The notes: generated by a model from the sequence alone, not told the origin. A DNA stretch of 64,000 nt from Tenacibaculum gallaicum (GCF_003387615.1 NZ_QUNS01000008.1:62423-126422), one strand, 5' to 3'. Positions 1 through 9,763 are shown, counted from the stretch's first letter. Translations and numbers: made by a program.

Positions 1-2349
1 TTAGTGGGTCAAGTATTTTTATTTGCCAGTATAGGCATGTTTGCCAATGCAGGCTTTGGACCTTTAGTACTAAAAGATGTTGGTTTTACAGGAACCTATT
101 CTACTGATCCATCCGTATTACAAGAATTTAATATCACAGGAACCTTAGGTATTAATGCTTTTGCAGTACTTGGATTAGAGGCTGAAGCAGGTGTGGGAGT
201 TACCTTGATAGGTCACGATGTAAAAGCGGGAGTAAATGTTACTGCAGCAGCAGGATTAAGAGCGTATGCAGAAGCCATACCAACTTTTGAATATAAAGAA
301 GAAGCTTCTCCAGAAGGAGGAAAAGTAGGAGAATCAAGATTAAAAGGACATTTTGAAGCAGCAGCCCAATTGTTCTTGCAATTATCAGGAGCTTTATTTT
401 ATGAATTAGATAGTCCATGGTGGTCACCAGCACCAGATGGGAGAGAAGAATATCCATTAGGAGAAGTGCAATATCCAATAGGAGATAGTTTAGGAATAGG
501 AGCCGATGTAGATTGGTTAGTAGGAGGAGAAGAACCGCCAGAATTAACCATGTCTCCTGTTGAGTTTGATGCAGACAAGTTTACGGCTGATGTAATGGCT
601 GATCCGCCTCCACGAAGTATGGGAGACAGTGAATCGAGTCCTGAAGGAGAATGGCAAGGAGAAAACGCAAATAGTAATCAAACAGAAAACCCTGAAATAA
701 CAGGAGAAGGAGAAGGATTACCACCGGGAAGAAGAGAAGAAGATTTGAGTAATCTTTCAGAAGAGCAAAAATATATGCGTGCTTTAGATGAGCTCTCTCA
801 AATGGAAAACGCAAATCCGAAACCTACCATTGGAGCTGTAGAAGATAAAATCAATACGGTAAAACGTAGGTATGGTATTCGTAGAATTCAAGCTAGAAAT
901 GAAGAAGCTGAAAGTGTAGCTATTTATGTAGAACATGGAGAAGAAAACAACGGAAGACATTTATTACAAATACCATTAATGAGTGAAGCGGAAAAAAGAC
1001 AATTAATAAATGAAGGATTACAAGCTTTACATAGAAAAGAGGGGGAGAAAGCAGAAGAAGGAAAAATTAGCAGGGCAGAGGCTGAAGATGTAGCTCGAGA
1101 AATAAATGCCGAGTTTGAGATTTTTACATCAGTAAGGATTACTGATGGTGAAGACAGTTGGGATTATATTTATACGGCTAGCCCTGCTGAAAAAGAAGAA
1201 TCAGATTTAACTAAAGAGGAAAATGAAGAAGCAATAAGTTCCCCATTTTTGGAAAAATGGTTAAATAAAAAAGTAACTAAAAAAAATGGTGATTTCTTAA
1301 AGAGATTTTTAGACGATTTTGATAAAAACATTAATAAAGATGATGGAAATAAAGTATATATATTAAGAGAGGTAGGAGATGAGTTTTCCGTTGTAAGAGG
1401 AAGTGGTTTTGCAGAAAAATACCCAAGTGTATATGTGATAAAAAGAAACGGAGATGGAAGTAATGAGGCAGAAGTCGGTTTTTTAAAAGAAGGAAACGAA
1501 ACGAGTACATATAAACCAACTCATAAAAACTTTATACCTCAAGAAATAAAAATAAAACAACAAAATGGAGTTTATACAGCAACCTATGAAACCAAGAGTT
1601 CAGATGGAACAGAAACAGCGAACTTCAATATACAAATTTCATTTGAAGAAGCTGTTGAAGGGGTGAGTAATAAAAAAGAGAAAAGAGTAGTAGAGGGGCA
1701 TAATCTTTCAAACAAAGCACAAGGAGTTGGACGAGGTGCTTGGGATAGTGCCAGTGACGGATTTCATAATGCACATATTATTGGAGATCAATTTGGAGGT
1801 TCCGGAAAAAATGCAGCTTTAAACATACATCCATCTTCTCCTGAATACAACACAGGAGATATGGCGAGCGTAGAAAATACCATTGCCGCATTTTTTAGAG
1901 GAAATAGTCAAAATTATGATTTAAAAGTAACTGCTGAATTAACAGATGATAAAGAAACAGGAACTGATTTAAGAAGAATTTTAGATGAACAATTTGAAGG
2001 AGATAGTCAAACGGTAATTGAAGAATCTGGAGCGTCAGAAGAGTTAATAGTAACAGCGGAAAATAAATTAATACAAAGCTTGCAAAGGGCCATTACGGAA
2101 GATTTTAGAAAACTACCAGCTCAGTTTACAAAAGTTGATTACGAGTCAGAATCATTAACGTCAGATTTTGAAATGGATAATGCTGAAGCCACAGAAGAAA
2201 ATACTTCAAGAACAGTAACCGAGCAGCAAACTAACCAAAAAAGGACAAAGAAAGTATCTTTGGGCGAAGACACTGGTTTTGATGCTCTAAAAGAGGCTTT
2301 TAAAAATGATGAGGTAAATACAGGAGAAACTTCTGAACCGGCAAACTAA
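1..2349 (+). CDS. eCIS-associated toxin-like protein with C-terminal nuclease domain (5' partial)
   Basis: The reading frame is open to the window edge (codon 1-3 is sense), so the gene starts upstream; the GTG at 4 is only the first possible start seen here. The visible N-terminal third is Gly/Ala-rich and resembles the hydrophobic region found in very large eCIS-associated (DUF4157-type) proteins. A charged Glu/Lys-rich linker follows, with an RRYGIRRIQ segment near residue 290. Around residues 575-630 lies a nuclease-like core: DGFHNAHIIGDQFGGSG, then a Asn-rich stretch ending HPSSPEYN, which resembles DNA/RNA non-specific endonucleases of the NS_2 type (His as base, Asn for metal). Constant N-terminus plus variable toxic C-terminus is the polymorphic-toxin plan. 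The next gene is an AAA+ ATPase of the kind found in eCIS loci. The toxin role is inference; no immunity gene is obvious. Confidence 0.7.
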   Translation, partial: LVGQVFLFASIGMFANAGFGPLVLKDVGFTGTYSTDPSVLQEFNITGTLGINAFAVLGLEAEAGVGVTLIGHDVKAGVNVTAAAGLRAYAEAIPTFEYKEEASPEGGKVGESRLKGHFEAAAQLFLQLSGALFYELDSPWWSPAPDGREEYPLGEVQYPIGDSLGIGADVDWLVGGEEPPELTMSPVEFDADKFTADVMADPPPRSMGDSESSPEGEWQGENANSNQTENPEITGEGEGLPPGRREEDLSNLSEEQKYMRALDELSQMENANPKPTIGAVEDKINTVKRRYGIRRIQARNEEAESVAIYVEHGEENNGRHLLQIPLMSEAEKRQLINEGLQALHRKEGEKAEEGKISRAEAEDVAREINAEFEIFTSVRITDGEDSWDYIYTASPAEKEESDLTKEENEEAISSPFLEKWLNKKVTKKNGDFLKRFLDDFDKNINKDDGNKVYILREVGDEFSVVRGSGFAEKYPSVYVIKRNGDGSNEAEVGFLKEGNETSTYKPTHKNFIPQEIKIKQQNGVYTATYETKSSDGTETANFNIQISFEEAVEGVSNKKEKRVVEGHNLSNKAQGVGRGAWDSASDGFHNAHIIGDQFGGSGKNAALNIHPSSPEYNTGDMASVENTIAAFFRGNSQNYDLKVTAELTDDKETGTDLRRILDEQFEGDSQTVIEESGASEELIVTAENKLIQSLQRAITEDFRKLPAQFTKVDYESESLTSDFEMDNAEATEENTSRTVTEQQTNQKRTKKVSLGEDTGFDALKEAFKNDEVNTGETSEPAN

Positions 2350-2394
2350 TGTGAGGCAAAATTTGTGTAAAACAAGAAATTAATAAGTATAAGT

Positions 2395-3738
2395 ATGATT
2401 GATATTAATAGCAAAAAATCAGGTTTAGAAAAAGGTTTTCAATACCTTAAAGAGGTAATGATAGCAAGGTTGTCTTCTGATTTTCGTCAAGAAAACTTCG
2501 TTATACCAGTTATGAATGTTGAAGATGATAGTACACCTTTAACCTTTTTTATAAATCATAATAAACTAAATACGGTTGATACAATACTTTTATTATTAAG
2601 TTTAGTACCTAATATTATGCCTGGTTTTTTAAATGAAATCCTTACAGAATTTATGCCTAATGGTGGAGAGTTTCCAGAGTTTGGTGGTACAAAAGGGAAA
2701 CATTATAGAGGAATTATTCCAACAGGAGAAACAGCTTTGTATATTTTAGGAGGAAAAAATATAGAAGAACGAAAAGAATTAACAAAGTTTATGCTTTATG
2801 AGAGTAAGTTGCTCAAAAGTAATATTGTAGAAATAGAGAAAGTACCTTACGGAGACCCTGTAATGAGTGGAAAGCTTATACTAACAGAAGAGTTTGTACA
2901 CTTTTTCTTAACGAGAAAACAACTAAAACCACAACTAAGTCAAGATTTTCCTGCAAGCTTAATAACCACAGATTTAGAGTGGGACGATTTGGTATTGCAA
3001 GAAAAAACATTGAATGATGTTAAAGAAATAGAAAACTGGTTAGCCTATAAAGAAGTGTTGATGAATGATTGGGGCATGTCTTCAAAAATAAAACCAGGAT
3101 ATCGCGTGTTGTTTTGTGGACTCCCAGGAACTGGAAAAACATTAACAGCAGGTCTACTAGGAAAACATACTGGTAAAGATGTATACAGAGTAGATTTATC
3201 GATGGTTGTATCAAAATATATAGGAGAAACAGAAAAAAACTTATCTAAACTATTTGATAAATCCATTAATAAAGATTGGATTTTATTTTTTGACGAAGCT
3301 GATTCTATCTTCGGAAAAAGAACCAGTGTAAGAGACGCCCATGATAAATACGCCAATCAAGAAGTGTCGTATCTATTGCAAAGGATAGAAGTGCATCCAG
3401 GATTGATTATCCTAGCCTCTAACTTTAAAAATAATATCGATACAGCATTTACACGTCGCTTTAATAATATTATAGAGTTTGAAACACCAAACTATGAGGA
3501 GAGGTTAGTATTGTGGAAAAAGAATTTACCTAATAAAATAGAGCTTGAAGAGTCAATTGCAATAGAAGAATTAGCCAAAAAATTCAATATTACAGGAGCT
3601 AATATTGTAAACGTAATTCAATATGCATGTCTAAAAACCATCGCTAATAAAGAGAATAAAATATTAAGACAGTATATTTTAGAAGGAATAAAACGAGAAT
3701 ATACAAAAGAAGGAAAAACAACGAATATTTCAATTTAA
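2395..3738 (+). CDS. AAA+ ATPase, eCIS-type
   Basis: A 447-residue soluble protein. The N-terminal ~200 residues carry no motif I recognise; the C-terminal half is an AAA+ module with Walker A GLPGTGKT near residue 241, Walker B ILFFDEADSIF near 297, and an FTRRFNNIIEF segment that supplies the arginine finger/sensor region. ATPases of this plan (unique N-terminal domain plus one CDC48/FtsH-like module) are a conserved component near the end of extracellular contractile injection loci such as Afp and PVC, where they are thought to act in assembly or cargo handling. It lies 45 bases after the toxin-like gene and 10 before the M15 peptidase, so the three probably form one transcript. The family assignment is firm; the eCIS role is inferred from architecture and context because the structural genes lie outside the window. 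Confidence 0.8.
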   Translation: MIDINSKKSGLEKGFQYLKEVMIARLSSDFRQENFVIPVMNVEDDSTPLTFFINHNKLNTVDTILLLLSLVPNIMPGFLNEILTEFMPNGGEFPEFGGTKGKHYRGIIPTGETALYILGGKNIEERKELTKFMLYESKLLKSNIVEIEKVPYGDPVMSGKLILTEEFVHFFLTRKQLKPQLSQDFPASLITTDLEWDDLVLQEKTLNDVKEIENWLAYKEVLMNDWGMSSKIKPGYRVLFCGLPGTGKTLTAGLLGKHTGKDVYRVDLSMVVSKYIGETEKNLSKLFDKSINKDWILFFDEADSIFGKRTSVRDAHDKYANQEVSYLLQRIEVHPGLIILASNFKNNIDTAFTRRFNNIIEFETPNYEERLVLWKKNLPNKIELEESIAIEELAKKFNITGANIVNVIQYACLKTIANKENKILRQYILEGIKREYTKEGKTTNISI

Positions 3739-3748
3739 AAAATAGGGT

Positions 3749-4570
3749 ATGAAAACAATAAATCAAATACACGGAATTCCATTACATTATGCACGTTTAA
3801 CAAATCATCCATACGGAACAAGAGGAGAACAACGTAATTTTTTAGTTGATGAAGACTTCTTAAGTATTCTAGAAAATGCATTTCAAGAGGTTTTCGAACA
3901 CTGTCCTTTAGGAATTCCAGAAGTAATTACCACAGCAGGAATTTTTGTTGACAAACCCGGACAGCACGGACATGGGAAAGCATTCGACTTAGATGCTATT
4001 TTTTGGAGAGATGAAACGTTAGTTACGTCTAATTTTATACATCAAAAAGAATTGTATTTAGGAATAGAATCTTTTTTAAGAAAATACTTTGGTATTGTAT
4101 TAAACTATTACTATCCAAACCATAAAGATCATTGGCATGTTGATACAAGTGTTCCTGTTGATTATAACGAAACATCAAAATCAGAAACTCTGTATTTACA
4201 ATTAGCTTTAAAGCATATTTATAAAGAAGAAATTTTAGTTGATGGTGTATGGGGACGTCAAACTTCAGGAGTAGTAAAAGAGGTTTTTGAAAGATTAGGA
4301 ATTAATACACCTATAACGACCAAAGTAAATTATGTAAAGTTCCTAGATATGACGGGCAAAATAGCATTTAAACTTTATGAAGAAAACACTTCTCCAAAAC
4401 ACTTATTAAGTAATTTAACGGAGGTTATTGAAGATTTACCACAACAAAATAGAATTGCTGTACGAGAAGCATTAAATAGTTTTTTAGATCATGAAGAAAC
4501 AGCAACTTGGTTAAGTGATTTTGAAGAAACCCATAACATAGATACTATTATAGAAGAAGTAATAGCATAA
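3749..4570 (+). CDS. M15-type peptidase with peptidoglycan-binding-like domain
   Basis: A 273-residue protein without an obvious signal peptide. Residues ~70-82 (GQHGHGKAFDLD) and ~125-131 (KDHWHVD) reproduce the H-x6-D and HWH zinc-ligand pattern of M15 D,D-carboxypeptidases and extensin-like peptidases. Residues ~145-190 (LQLALKHIYK, then VDGVWGRQT) resemble a peptidoglycan-binding type 1 domain, which usually has a D-G-x-x-G-x-x-T core. The expected activity is cleavage of peptide cross-links or stems in peptidoglycan. With no export signal and a position 10 bases after the AAA+ gene, it may be an effector carried by the injection system or an enzyme that opens the producer's wall for release; both are inference. 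The 3' end converges on the next gene with only 6 bases between. Confidence 0.72.
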   Translation: MKTINQIHGIPLHYARLTNHPYGTRGEQRNFLVDEDFLSILENAFQEVFEHCPLGIPEVITTAGIFVDKPGQHGHGKAFDLDAIFWRDETLVTSNFIHQKELYLGIESFLRKYFGIVLNYYYPNHKDHWHVDTSVPVDYNETSKSETLYLQLALKHIYKEEILVDGVWGRQTSGVVKEVFERLGINTPITTKVNYVKFLDMTGKIAFKLYEENTSPKHLLSNLTEVIEDLPQQNRIAVREALNSFLDHEETATWLSDFEETHNIDTIIEEVIA

Positions 4571-4576
4571 AATTTT

Positions 4577-4933
4577 TTATTTGGAAAACTGATGCTTAAA
4601 CCACACCTTTTTCCAGATTCTTTTTAAAATTAAGAACGTAACATTTTCTGTATATACATTCATATCGGTAGATTCAACAATTTGTGTGTCTTTTTCAGAA
4701 ACATCAATGCGATATAAAAGATTGGTGTATGAGCTGAAATCGTGTAATATGAGTTCTTTTATTGACGTCTGCAACCCCTCTTTTAATTGTAAGGGAGTAC
4801 TTTCTTCAGAAAAAGAAGTATCAATCCCTGCTAAACCAAAATCTTTGTTAAGTTGAATTATAAGTTCTTTATATAGCTTGGTATTGGTTACATTAGTTAA
4901 TAAATCTATACTATTTTGATAATTTGGAAACAT
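4577..4933 (-). CDS. Hypothetical protein downstream of dnaE
   Basis: A 118-residue protein I do not recognise. It is soluble, mixed charge, with a Leu/Ile-rich helical N-terminus (residues 1-30) and a basic C-terminal tail rich in Lys and Trp. No signal peptide or membrane segment is visible. The start codon lies 4 bases after the dnaE stop on the same strand, so it is almost certainly co-transcribed and possibly translationally coupled with dnaE. The 3' end converges with the M15 peptidase gene. No function is assigned. Confidence 0.7.
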   Translation of the reverse strand: MFPNYQNSIDLLTNVTNTKLYKELIIQLNKDFGLAGIDTSFSEESTPLQLKEGLQTSIKELILHDFSSYTNLLYRIDVSEKDTQIVESTDMNVYTENVTFLILKRIWKKVWFKHQFSK

Positions 4934-4937
4934 TTTC

Positions 4938-7900
4938 TTAATTCAGCTTGTAATTAATAAACTGCTCATCTAAGGCTTTTAAAAATTCGCTTGATACTTT
5001 AATCTTAGTCGTTCTACTAGGTAAACTCAATTCTATTTTTTCTTCAGCATCCCAAATAGTAAAATATAAACTATGTGAACCTTTATTAATAGCAAATAGG
5101 TGTTGTAATTCTTTTATAGTGTTTTCTTTTACTTCTTTTAAAGGAATTTTGATAGTAAGTTTTTTACACATTTTATCCATAATGTCATGTAATAGCAAAA
5201 ACTCATTAAATCCAACTCTAGGATCACCTTTAACGCCTTCTTTATTAGTCCACCCAGGTTTGATAGTAGTTTTGATAAATAAAAATGAATTCGGAACCAA
5301 AAAATGTTTAAACTTTAAGTAATCTTCTCCAAAAATTCTAAATTCAAAACTTTCGTTGTAATCTTCTATGATAAATGAAGCCCAACCTTTTCCTGCTTTT
5401 GAAACACGGTGTTGTACATCCGTAACAATTCCTGCAAAAGAAAGCCCTAAACCTTCATACTGCGTAATATTTTTAAAATGAGCTAAGGAAGCGTTACAGA
5501 ACTTTAGTTCATTTTTAAAATCATCTAACGGATGCGCAGAAATGTACATCCCAACAACTTCTTTTTCACGAGCCAATAATTCCATAGTTCCCCAAGTTTC
5601 ACATTCAGGAATTAAAGGTTCAGGTAAATCAACTTCTGAAGCTTCTCCAAACAAAGAAACCTGAGATGAATTCTGATTTTCTTGAAACTTATTCCCAAAG
5701 CGAATAGCTTTTTCTAAAAAAGTTTGTCCTTTTTCATCTTTAACATAATACTGGGCTCTATGGGTTTCAGTAAAGGAATCAAAACCACCAGCTAATACTA
5801 AACCTTCAAAAGCTTTTTTGTTGGCGACACGTAAATCAACACGTTTAGCAACATCAAAAATAGAAGAATAATGCCCGTTTTCTTTACGTTCATCAATAAT
5901 TGCTTTTACAGCAGAACCACCAACACCTTTAATTGCCGCCATACCAAAACGAACAGCACCATCCTTATTTACTGAAAATTTAGCATACGATTCGTTTACA
6001 TCAGGTCCTAATACTTCTAATCCCATACGCTTACATTCTTCCATAAAAAACGAAACCGTTTTAATATCGTTCATGTTATTTGAAAGCACTGCAGCCATGT
6101 ATTCAGCAGGGTAGTGAGCTTTTAAATAAGCGGTTTGATAAGCAATCCAAGCATAACAAGTAGAGTGCGATTTGTTAAAGGCATACGAAGCAAATGCTTC
6201 CCAGTCTTTCCAAATTTTCTCTAAGGCTTTTTCATCATGACCATTGGCTTTTGCTTGATTTACAAACTTAGGTTTCATTTTAGCTAATACCGCAGCTTGT
6301 TTTTTACCCATAGCCTTACGGAGTACATCGGCCTCACCTTTGGTAAAATCAGCTAACTTCTGTGAAAGCAACATTACTTGCTCCTGATATACGGTAATCC
6401 CATAGGTTTCCGCTAGATATTCTTCCATAGCAGGAAGATCGTACTGAATTTCTTCGTCTCCATGCTTTCTTCGGATAAAAGAAGGGATATATTCTAAAGG
6501 ACCTGGACGATACAAGGCGTTCATTGCAATTAGATCTGCAAAAACCGTAGGCTTCAATTCACGCATGTATTTTTGCATTCCAGGAGATTCATATTGGAAT
6601 ATCCCTACAGTTTCTCCACGTTGGAACAGCGCATAAGTTTCTTCATCATCAATAGGGAAATTTTCAGGATCGAGTTCTACACCGTGACGTGCTTTTACAA
6701 TTTTTACGGTATCTTTAATTAGGGTTAAGGTCTTTAATCCTAAAAAATCCATTTTTAGTAATCCTGCACTTTCTACTACCGAGTTGTCAAACTGAGTAAC
6801 ATACATATCAGAATCTTTCGCTAGAGATACAGGTACGAACTTGGTAATATCATCAGGAGTAATAATTACTCCACAGGCGTGAATTCCCGTATTACGAACT
6901 GAACCTTCTAAAATTCTGGCTTTGTTAATGGTTTCAGCTTCCAATCCATTACCATTGGCAATGGCTTTTAACTCGTTTACCATTTCAATTTCTTCAGAGC
7001 GAAGTTTTTCTTTTAACCCTTTCTCATCTAAAGAAAAGATTTTTTTCAACTTCATTCCTGGAATTAGTTTGGCAATTCTATCGGCTTCAAATAGCGGTAA
7101 ATCTAGTACACGAGCAGTATCACGTACAGATGATTTAGCAGCCATAGTACCGTAGGTAATAATTTGTGCTACTTGGTTGGCTCCGTATTTTTCAATTACA
7201 TAATCCATTACACGGCTACGACCTTCATCATCAAAATCAATATCGATATCGGGCATCGATACACGTTCAGGATTTAAGAAACGCTCAAAAAGTAAATCGT
7301 ATTGAATAGGGTCTATATTGGTAATCCATAAACAGAAGGCAACTACTGAACCAGCAGCAGATCCACGTCCGGGACCTACTGATACATCCATATTACGGGC
7401 TTCTCGAATAAAGTCTTCTACAATTAAGAAATATCCAGGATACCCTGTTTTGGCTATTACATCGAGCTCAAAATCTAAACGTTCACGAATACTATCGGTA
7501 ATTTCTCCGTAACGTTTTTTTGCTCCTTCATAAGTTAGGTGACGTAAAAAATTGTTTTCGCCTCGTTTTCCACCATCCTCAAGATCTTTTTCATCTCTAA
7601 ACTCTTCAGGAATGTTGAAGGCAGGTAATAAAACATCACGAGCTAAACCAAAAGGCTCAACTTTATCTACAATTTCTTGAATATTGATGATAGCCTCTGG
7701 TAAATCAGCAAAGAGTTTTTTCATCTCTTCGGTAGATTTAAAGTAGTATTCCTCGTTAGGTAATCCATAACGATAACCTCTTCCTCTACCTTTAGGAGTT
7801 GCTTGTTTTTCACCGTCTTTTACACATAATAAAATATCATGTGCATTCGCATCTTCTTTACCTAAATAAAAAGTATTGTTAGTAGCAACAATTTTTACAT

Positions 7901-9317
7901 CATGCTTTTTAGAAAAAGCAATAAGGGTTTCGTTTACGACTCTTTCATCTTCTTGTCCGTGACGCATTAATTCAATGTACAAATCATCACCGAATTGTTC
8001 TTTCCACCAAAGTAATGCTTCTTCAGCTTGGGTTTCACCGACATTTAATATTTTACTAGGAACTTCACCATATAAGTTTCCTGTTAATACAATTACGTCT
8101 TCTTTGTATTGTTCAATAACTTTTTTGTCAATTCTAGGAACATAATAGAATCCGTCAACAAACGCTATAGAAGACATTTTAGCCAAGTTGTGGTACCCTT
8201 TTTTATTTTTTGCTAGTAAAACAACTTGATATCCGTTGTCTTTTTGACTCTTATTAGTATGATCTTCACAAATATTAAATTCACAGCCTACTATAGGTTT
8301 TAAAATACTTTGTGTTGGTTCTTCTCCTTTTTCTAAAGCTTCTTTGTTAGCTGTTTCGGCAGCTTTATTATGTCCTATAACTGCTTGTACAAAGTGAAAA
8401 GCCGCCATCATATTACCAGTATCAGTCATGGCAACTGCAGACATATTATCGTTAGCAGCAGCATTTACAATGTTACCAATTTGAATGGTAGATTGTAAAA
8501 CGGAGTATTGTGTATGGTTATGTAAATGAGCAAACTGAACTCCTTCAAGTTCTGCTAGTCCTTCAGCGGTAGAAATTGTATTCGCTTCTTCCGTTTCTGA
8601 AGATTTTCTTTTACGGATTTTTTCACTTTCCTTTTTTAGGTTTAAGTGTTTAAGTCCGATTACTTGTATTGGGGTTGGATTAGTTTCTGTATAATGTTGA
8701 AAATAATCTGAAGTAACATTTAATTGCTCTTCTGTATATTGACGTAAGCGAATTAATTCTAAAAAACATCGAGTCGTTGCTTCTACATCTGCAGTTGCAT
8801 TATGTGCTTCTCCAAAACCAGTTCCGAATAAATGTTGGTGTAGTTCGGTAAGGGTAGGGAGTTTAAATTTTCCTCCACGACCACCAGGAATTTGACATAA
8901 TTGTGCTGTGTGTTCAGTACAGGTATCTAAAACTGGTAGCTCTGTTAAATTATTTTCAACGCCTAAACGGTGAAATTCACAGCCCATAATATTGACATCA
9001 AAGCCAACATTTTGTCCAACAATAAAGGTTGTTTTTTGTAAAGCATTATTGAATAACTCTAACCCCTCACTTAATTGAATACCTTGTTCAATAGCCAAAT
9101 CGGTAGATATTCCGTGTATACGTTCAGCATCATACGGAATATTAAATCCATCAGGTTGAATTAAAAAATCGTTATGCTCAATTAAGTTTCCTAACTCATC
9201 GTGTAATTGCCATGCAATTTGTACGGCTCTAGGCCAGTTACCGGTGTCGGTTATTGGAGCATTCCAGCTTTTAGGTAATCCAGTAGTTTCGGTATCAAAA
9301 ATTAAATACATGGGCAA
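4938..9317 (-). CDS. dnaE: DNA polymerase III alpha subunit with fused N-terminal exonuclease
   Basis: At 1459 residues this is about 300 longer than the usual DnaE1. Residues ~1-200 form a DnaQ-like DEDDh exonuclease: FDTETTGLP near residue 7 and HNATADVEAT near residue 173. The polymerase part starts with a PHP domain (HLHNHTQYS near residue 265), followed by the palm with PDIDIDFDD near residue 689 carrying the catalytic aspartates, then fingers containing YRPGPLEYIP, and a C-terminal OB-fold region (SFAGIVTDVQHR). It is the replicative polymerase; the fused nuclease would proofread in cis instead of as a separate epsilon subunit. Similar fusions occur in flavobacteria as far as I recall. 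The ATG at 9317 gives a sensible exonuclease start. A small hypothetical gene follows 4 bases after the stop. Confidence 0.95.
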   Translation of the reverse strand: MPMYLIFDTETTGLPKSWNAPITDTGNWPRAVQIAWQLHDELGNLIEHNDFLIQPDGFNIPYDAERIHGISTDLAIEQGIQLSEGLELFNNALQKTTFIVGQNVGFDVNIMGCEFHRLGVENNLTELPVLDTCTEHTAQLCQIPGGRGGKFKLPTLTELHQHLFGTGFGEAHNATADVEATTRCFLELIRLRQYTEEQLNVTSDYFQHYTETNPTPIQVIGLKHLNLKKESEKIRKRKSSETEEANTISTAEGLAELEGVQFAHLHNHTQYSVLQSTIQIGNIVNAAANDNMSAVAMTDTGNMMAAFHFVQAVIGHNKAAETANKEALEKGEEPTQSILKPIVGCEFNICEDHTNKSQKDNGYQVVLLAKNKKGYHNLAKMSSIAFVDGFYYVPRIDKKVIEQYKEDVIVLTGNLYGEVPSKILNVGETQAEEALLWWKEQFGDDLYIELMRHGQEDERVVNETLIAFSKKHDVKIVATNNTFYLGKEDANAHDILLCVKDGEKQATPKGRGRGYRYGLPNEEYYFKSTEEMKKLFADLPEAIINIQEIVDKVEPFGLARDVLLPAFNIPEEFRDEKDLEDGGKRGENNFLRHLTYEGAKKRYGEITDSIRERLDFELDVIAKTGYPGYFLIVEDFIREARNMDVSVGPGRGSAAGSVVAFCLWITNIDPIQYDLLFERFLNPERVSMPDIDIDFDDEGRSRVMDYVIEKYGANQVAQIITYGTMAAKSSVRDTARVLDLPLFEADRIAKLIPGMKLKKIFSLDEKGLKEKLRSEEIEMVNELKAIANGNGLEAETINKARILEGSVRNTGIHACGVIITPDDITKFVPVSLAKDSDMYVTQFDNSVVESAGLLKMDFLGLKTLTLIKDTVKIVKARHGVELDPENFPIDDEETYALFQRGETVGIFQYESPGMQKYMRELKPTVFADLIAMNALYRPGPLEYIPSFIRRKHGDEEIQYDLPAMEEYLAETYGITVYQEQVMLLSQKLADFTKGEADVLRKAMGKKQAAVLAKMKPKFVNQAKANGHDEKALEKIWKDWEAFASYAFNKSHSTCYAWIAYQTAYLKAHYPAEYMAAVLSNNMNDIKTVSFFMEECKRMGLEVLGPDVNESYAKFSVNKDGAVRFGMAAIKGVGGSAVKAIIDERKENGHYSSIFDVAKRVDLRVANKKAFEGLVLAGGFDSFTETHRAQYYVKDEKGQTFLEKAIRFGNKFQENQNSSQVSLFGEASEVDLPEPLIPECETWGTMELLAREKEVVGMYISAHPLDDFKNELKFCNASLAHFKNITQYEGLGLSFAGIVTDVQHRVSKAGKGWASFIIEDYNESFEFRIFGEDYLKFKHFLVPNSFLFIKTTIKPGWTNKEGVKGDPRVGFNEFLLLHDIMDKMCKKLTIKIPLKEVKENTIKELQHLFAINKGSHSLYFTIWDAEEKIELSLPSRTTKIKVSSEFLKALDEQFINYKLN

Positions 9318-9493
9318 TAATAGTTACTTGAAGTGTTTCTAAAAACAAAACGTAAAAATACGAAGAATTTAGATTGTTAAGTTGAGAAGTTATTAACTAG
9401 TTTTTTTGTTGAGTTAAAGGGCTGAATAGCTGATTGTAATCAAAATTCGATGTTAAGTGTAGGTTAACTTTAAAAGAATTTTAAAAAAAGTAG

Positions 9494-9523
9494 TTGATAA
9501 TCAATTAATAAGATTTATATTTG
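9494..9523 (+). promoter_or_regulatory. Promoter of the cold-shock gene
   Basis: TATATTTG at 9516-9523 matches the Bacteroidetes -7 element TAnnTTTG, with TTG at 9494-9496 nineteen bases upstream as the -33 element. The predicted transcript has a leader of only about 20 bases before the ATG at 9548, so no long cold-responsive leader is present. Confidence 0.7.
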
Positions 9524-9547
9524 CACTTTAATATAATATTTTTTACA

Positions 9548-9739
9548 ATGAAAGAAGGAACAGTAAAGTTCTTCAATGAATCTAAAGGTTTTGGATTTAT
9601 TACAGAGTCAGGATCAAACACAGAACATTTTGTACACGTATCAGGTTTAATCGATGAGATTAGAGAAGGTGATACTGTTGAGTTTGAACTTAAAGAAGGA
9701 AAAAAAGGATTAAACGCAGTTAGCGTTAGAGTATTATAA
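9548..9739 (+). CDS. Cold-shock domain protein
   Basis: A 63-residue, single-domain cold-shock protein that binds single-stranded RNA/DNA. It carries the RNP1-like motif KGFGFITE near residue 12 and the RNP2-like motif EHFVHVSGL near residue 28. The open frame continues upstream to 9521, but that region overlaps the -7 promoter element, so the ATG at 9548 (MKEGTVKFFNES) is the real start and gives the standard family length. The gene is monocistronic, with its own promoter and a strong terminator at 9764. Confidence 0.95.
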   Translation: MKEGTVKFFNESKGFGFITESGSNTEHFVHVSGLIDEIREGDTVEFELKEGKKGLNAVSVRVL

Positions 9740-9763
9740 TATATCTCAGAATTTATTTTTCTT

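Noticed and set aside
1-4570. Prophage remnant
   Set aside because: No integrase, capsid, portal or lysis genes are visible; the AAA+ gene and toxin-like protein fit an eCIS locus better.
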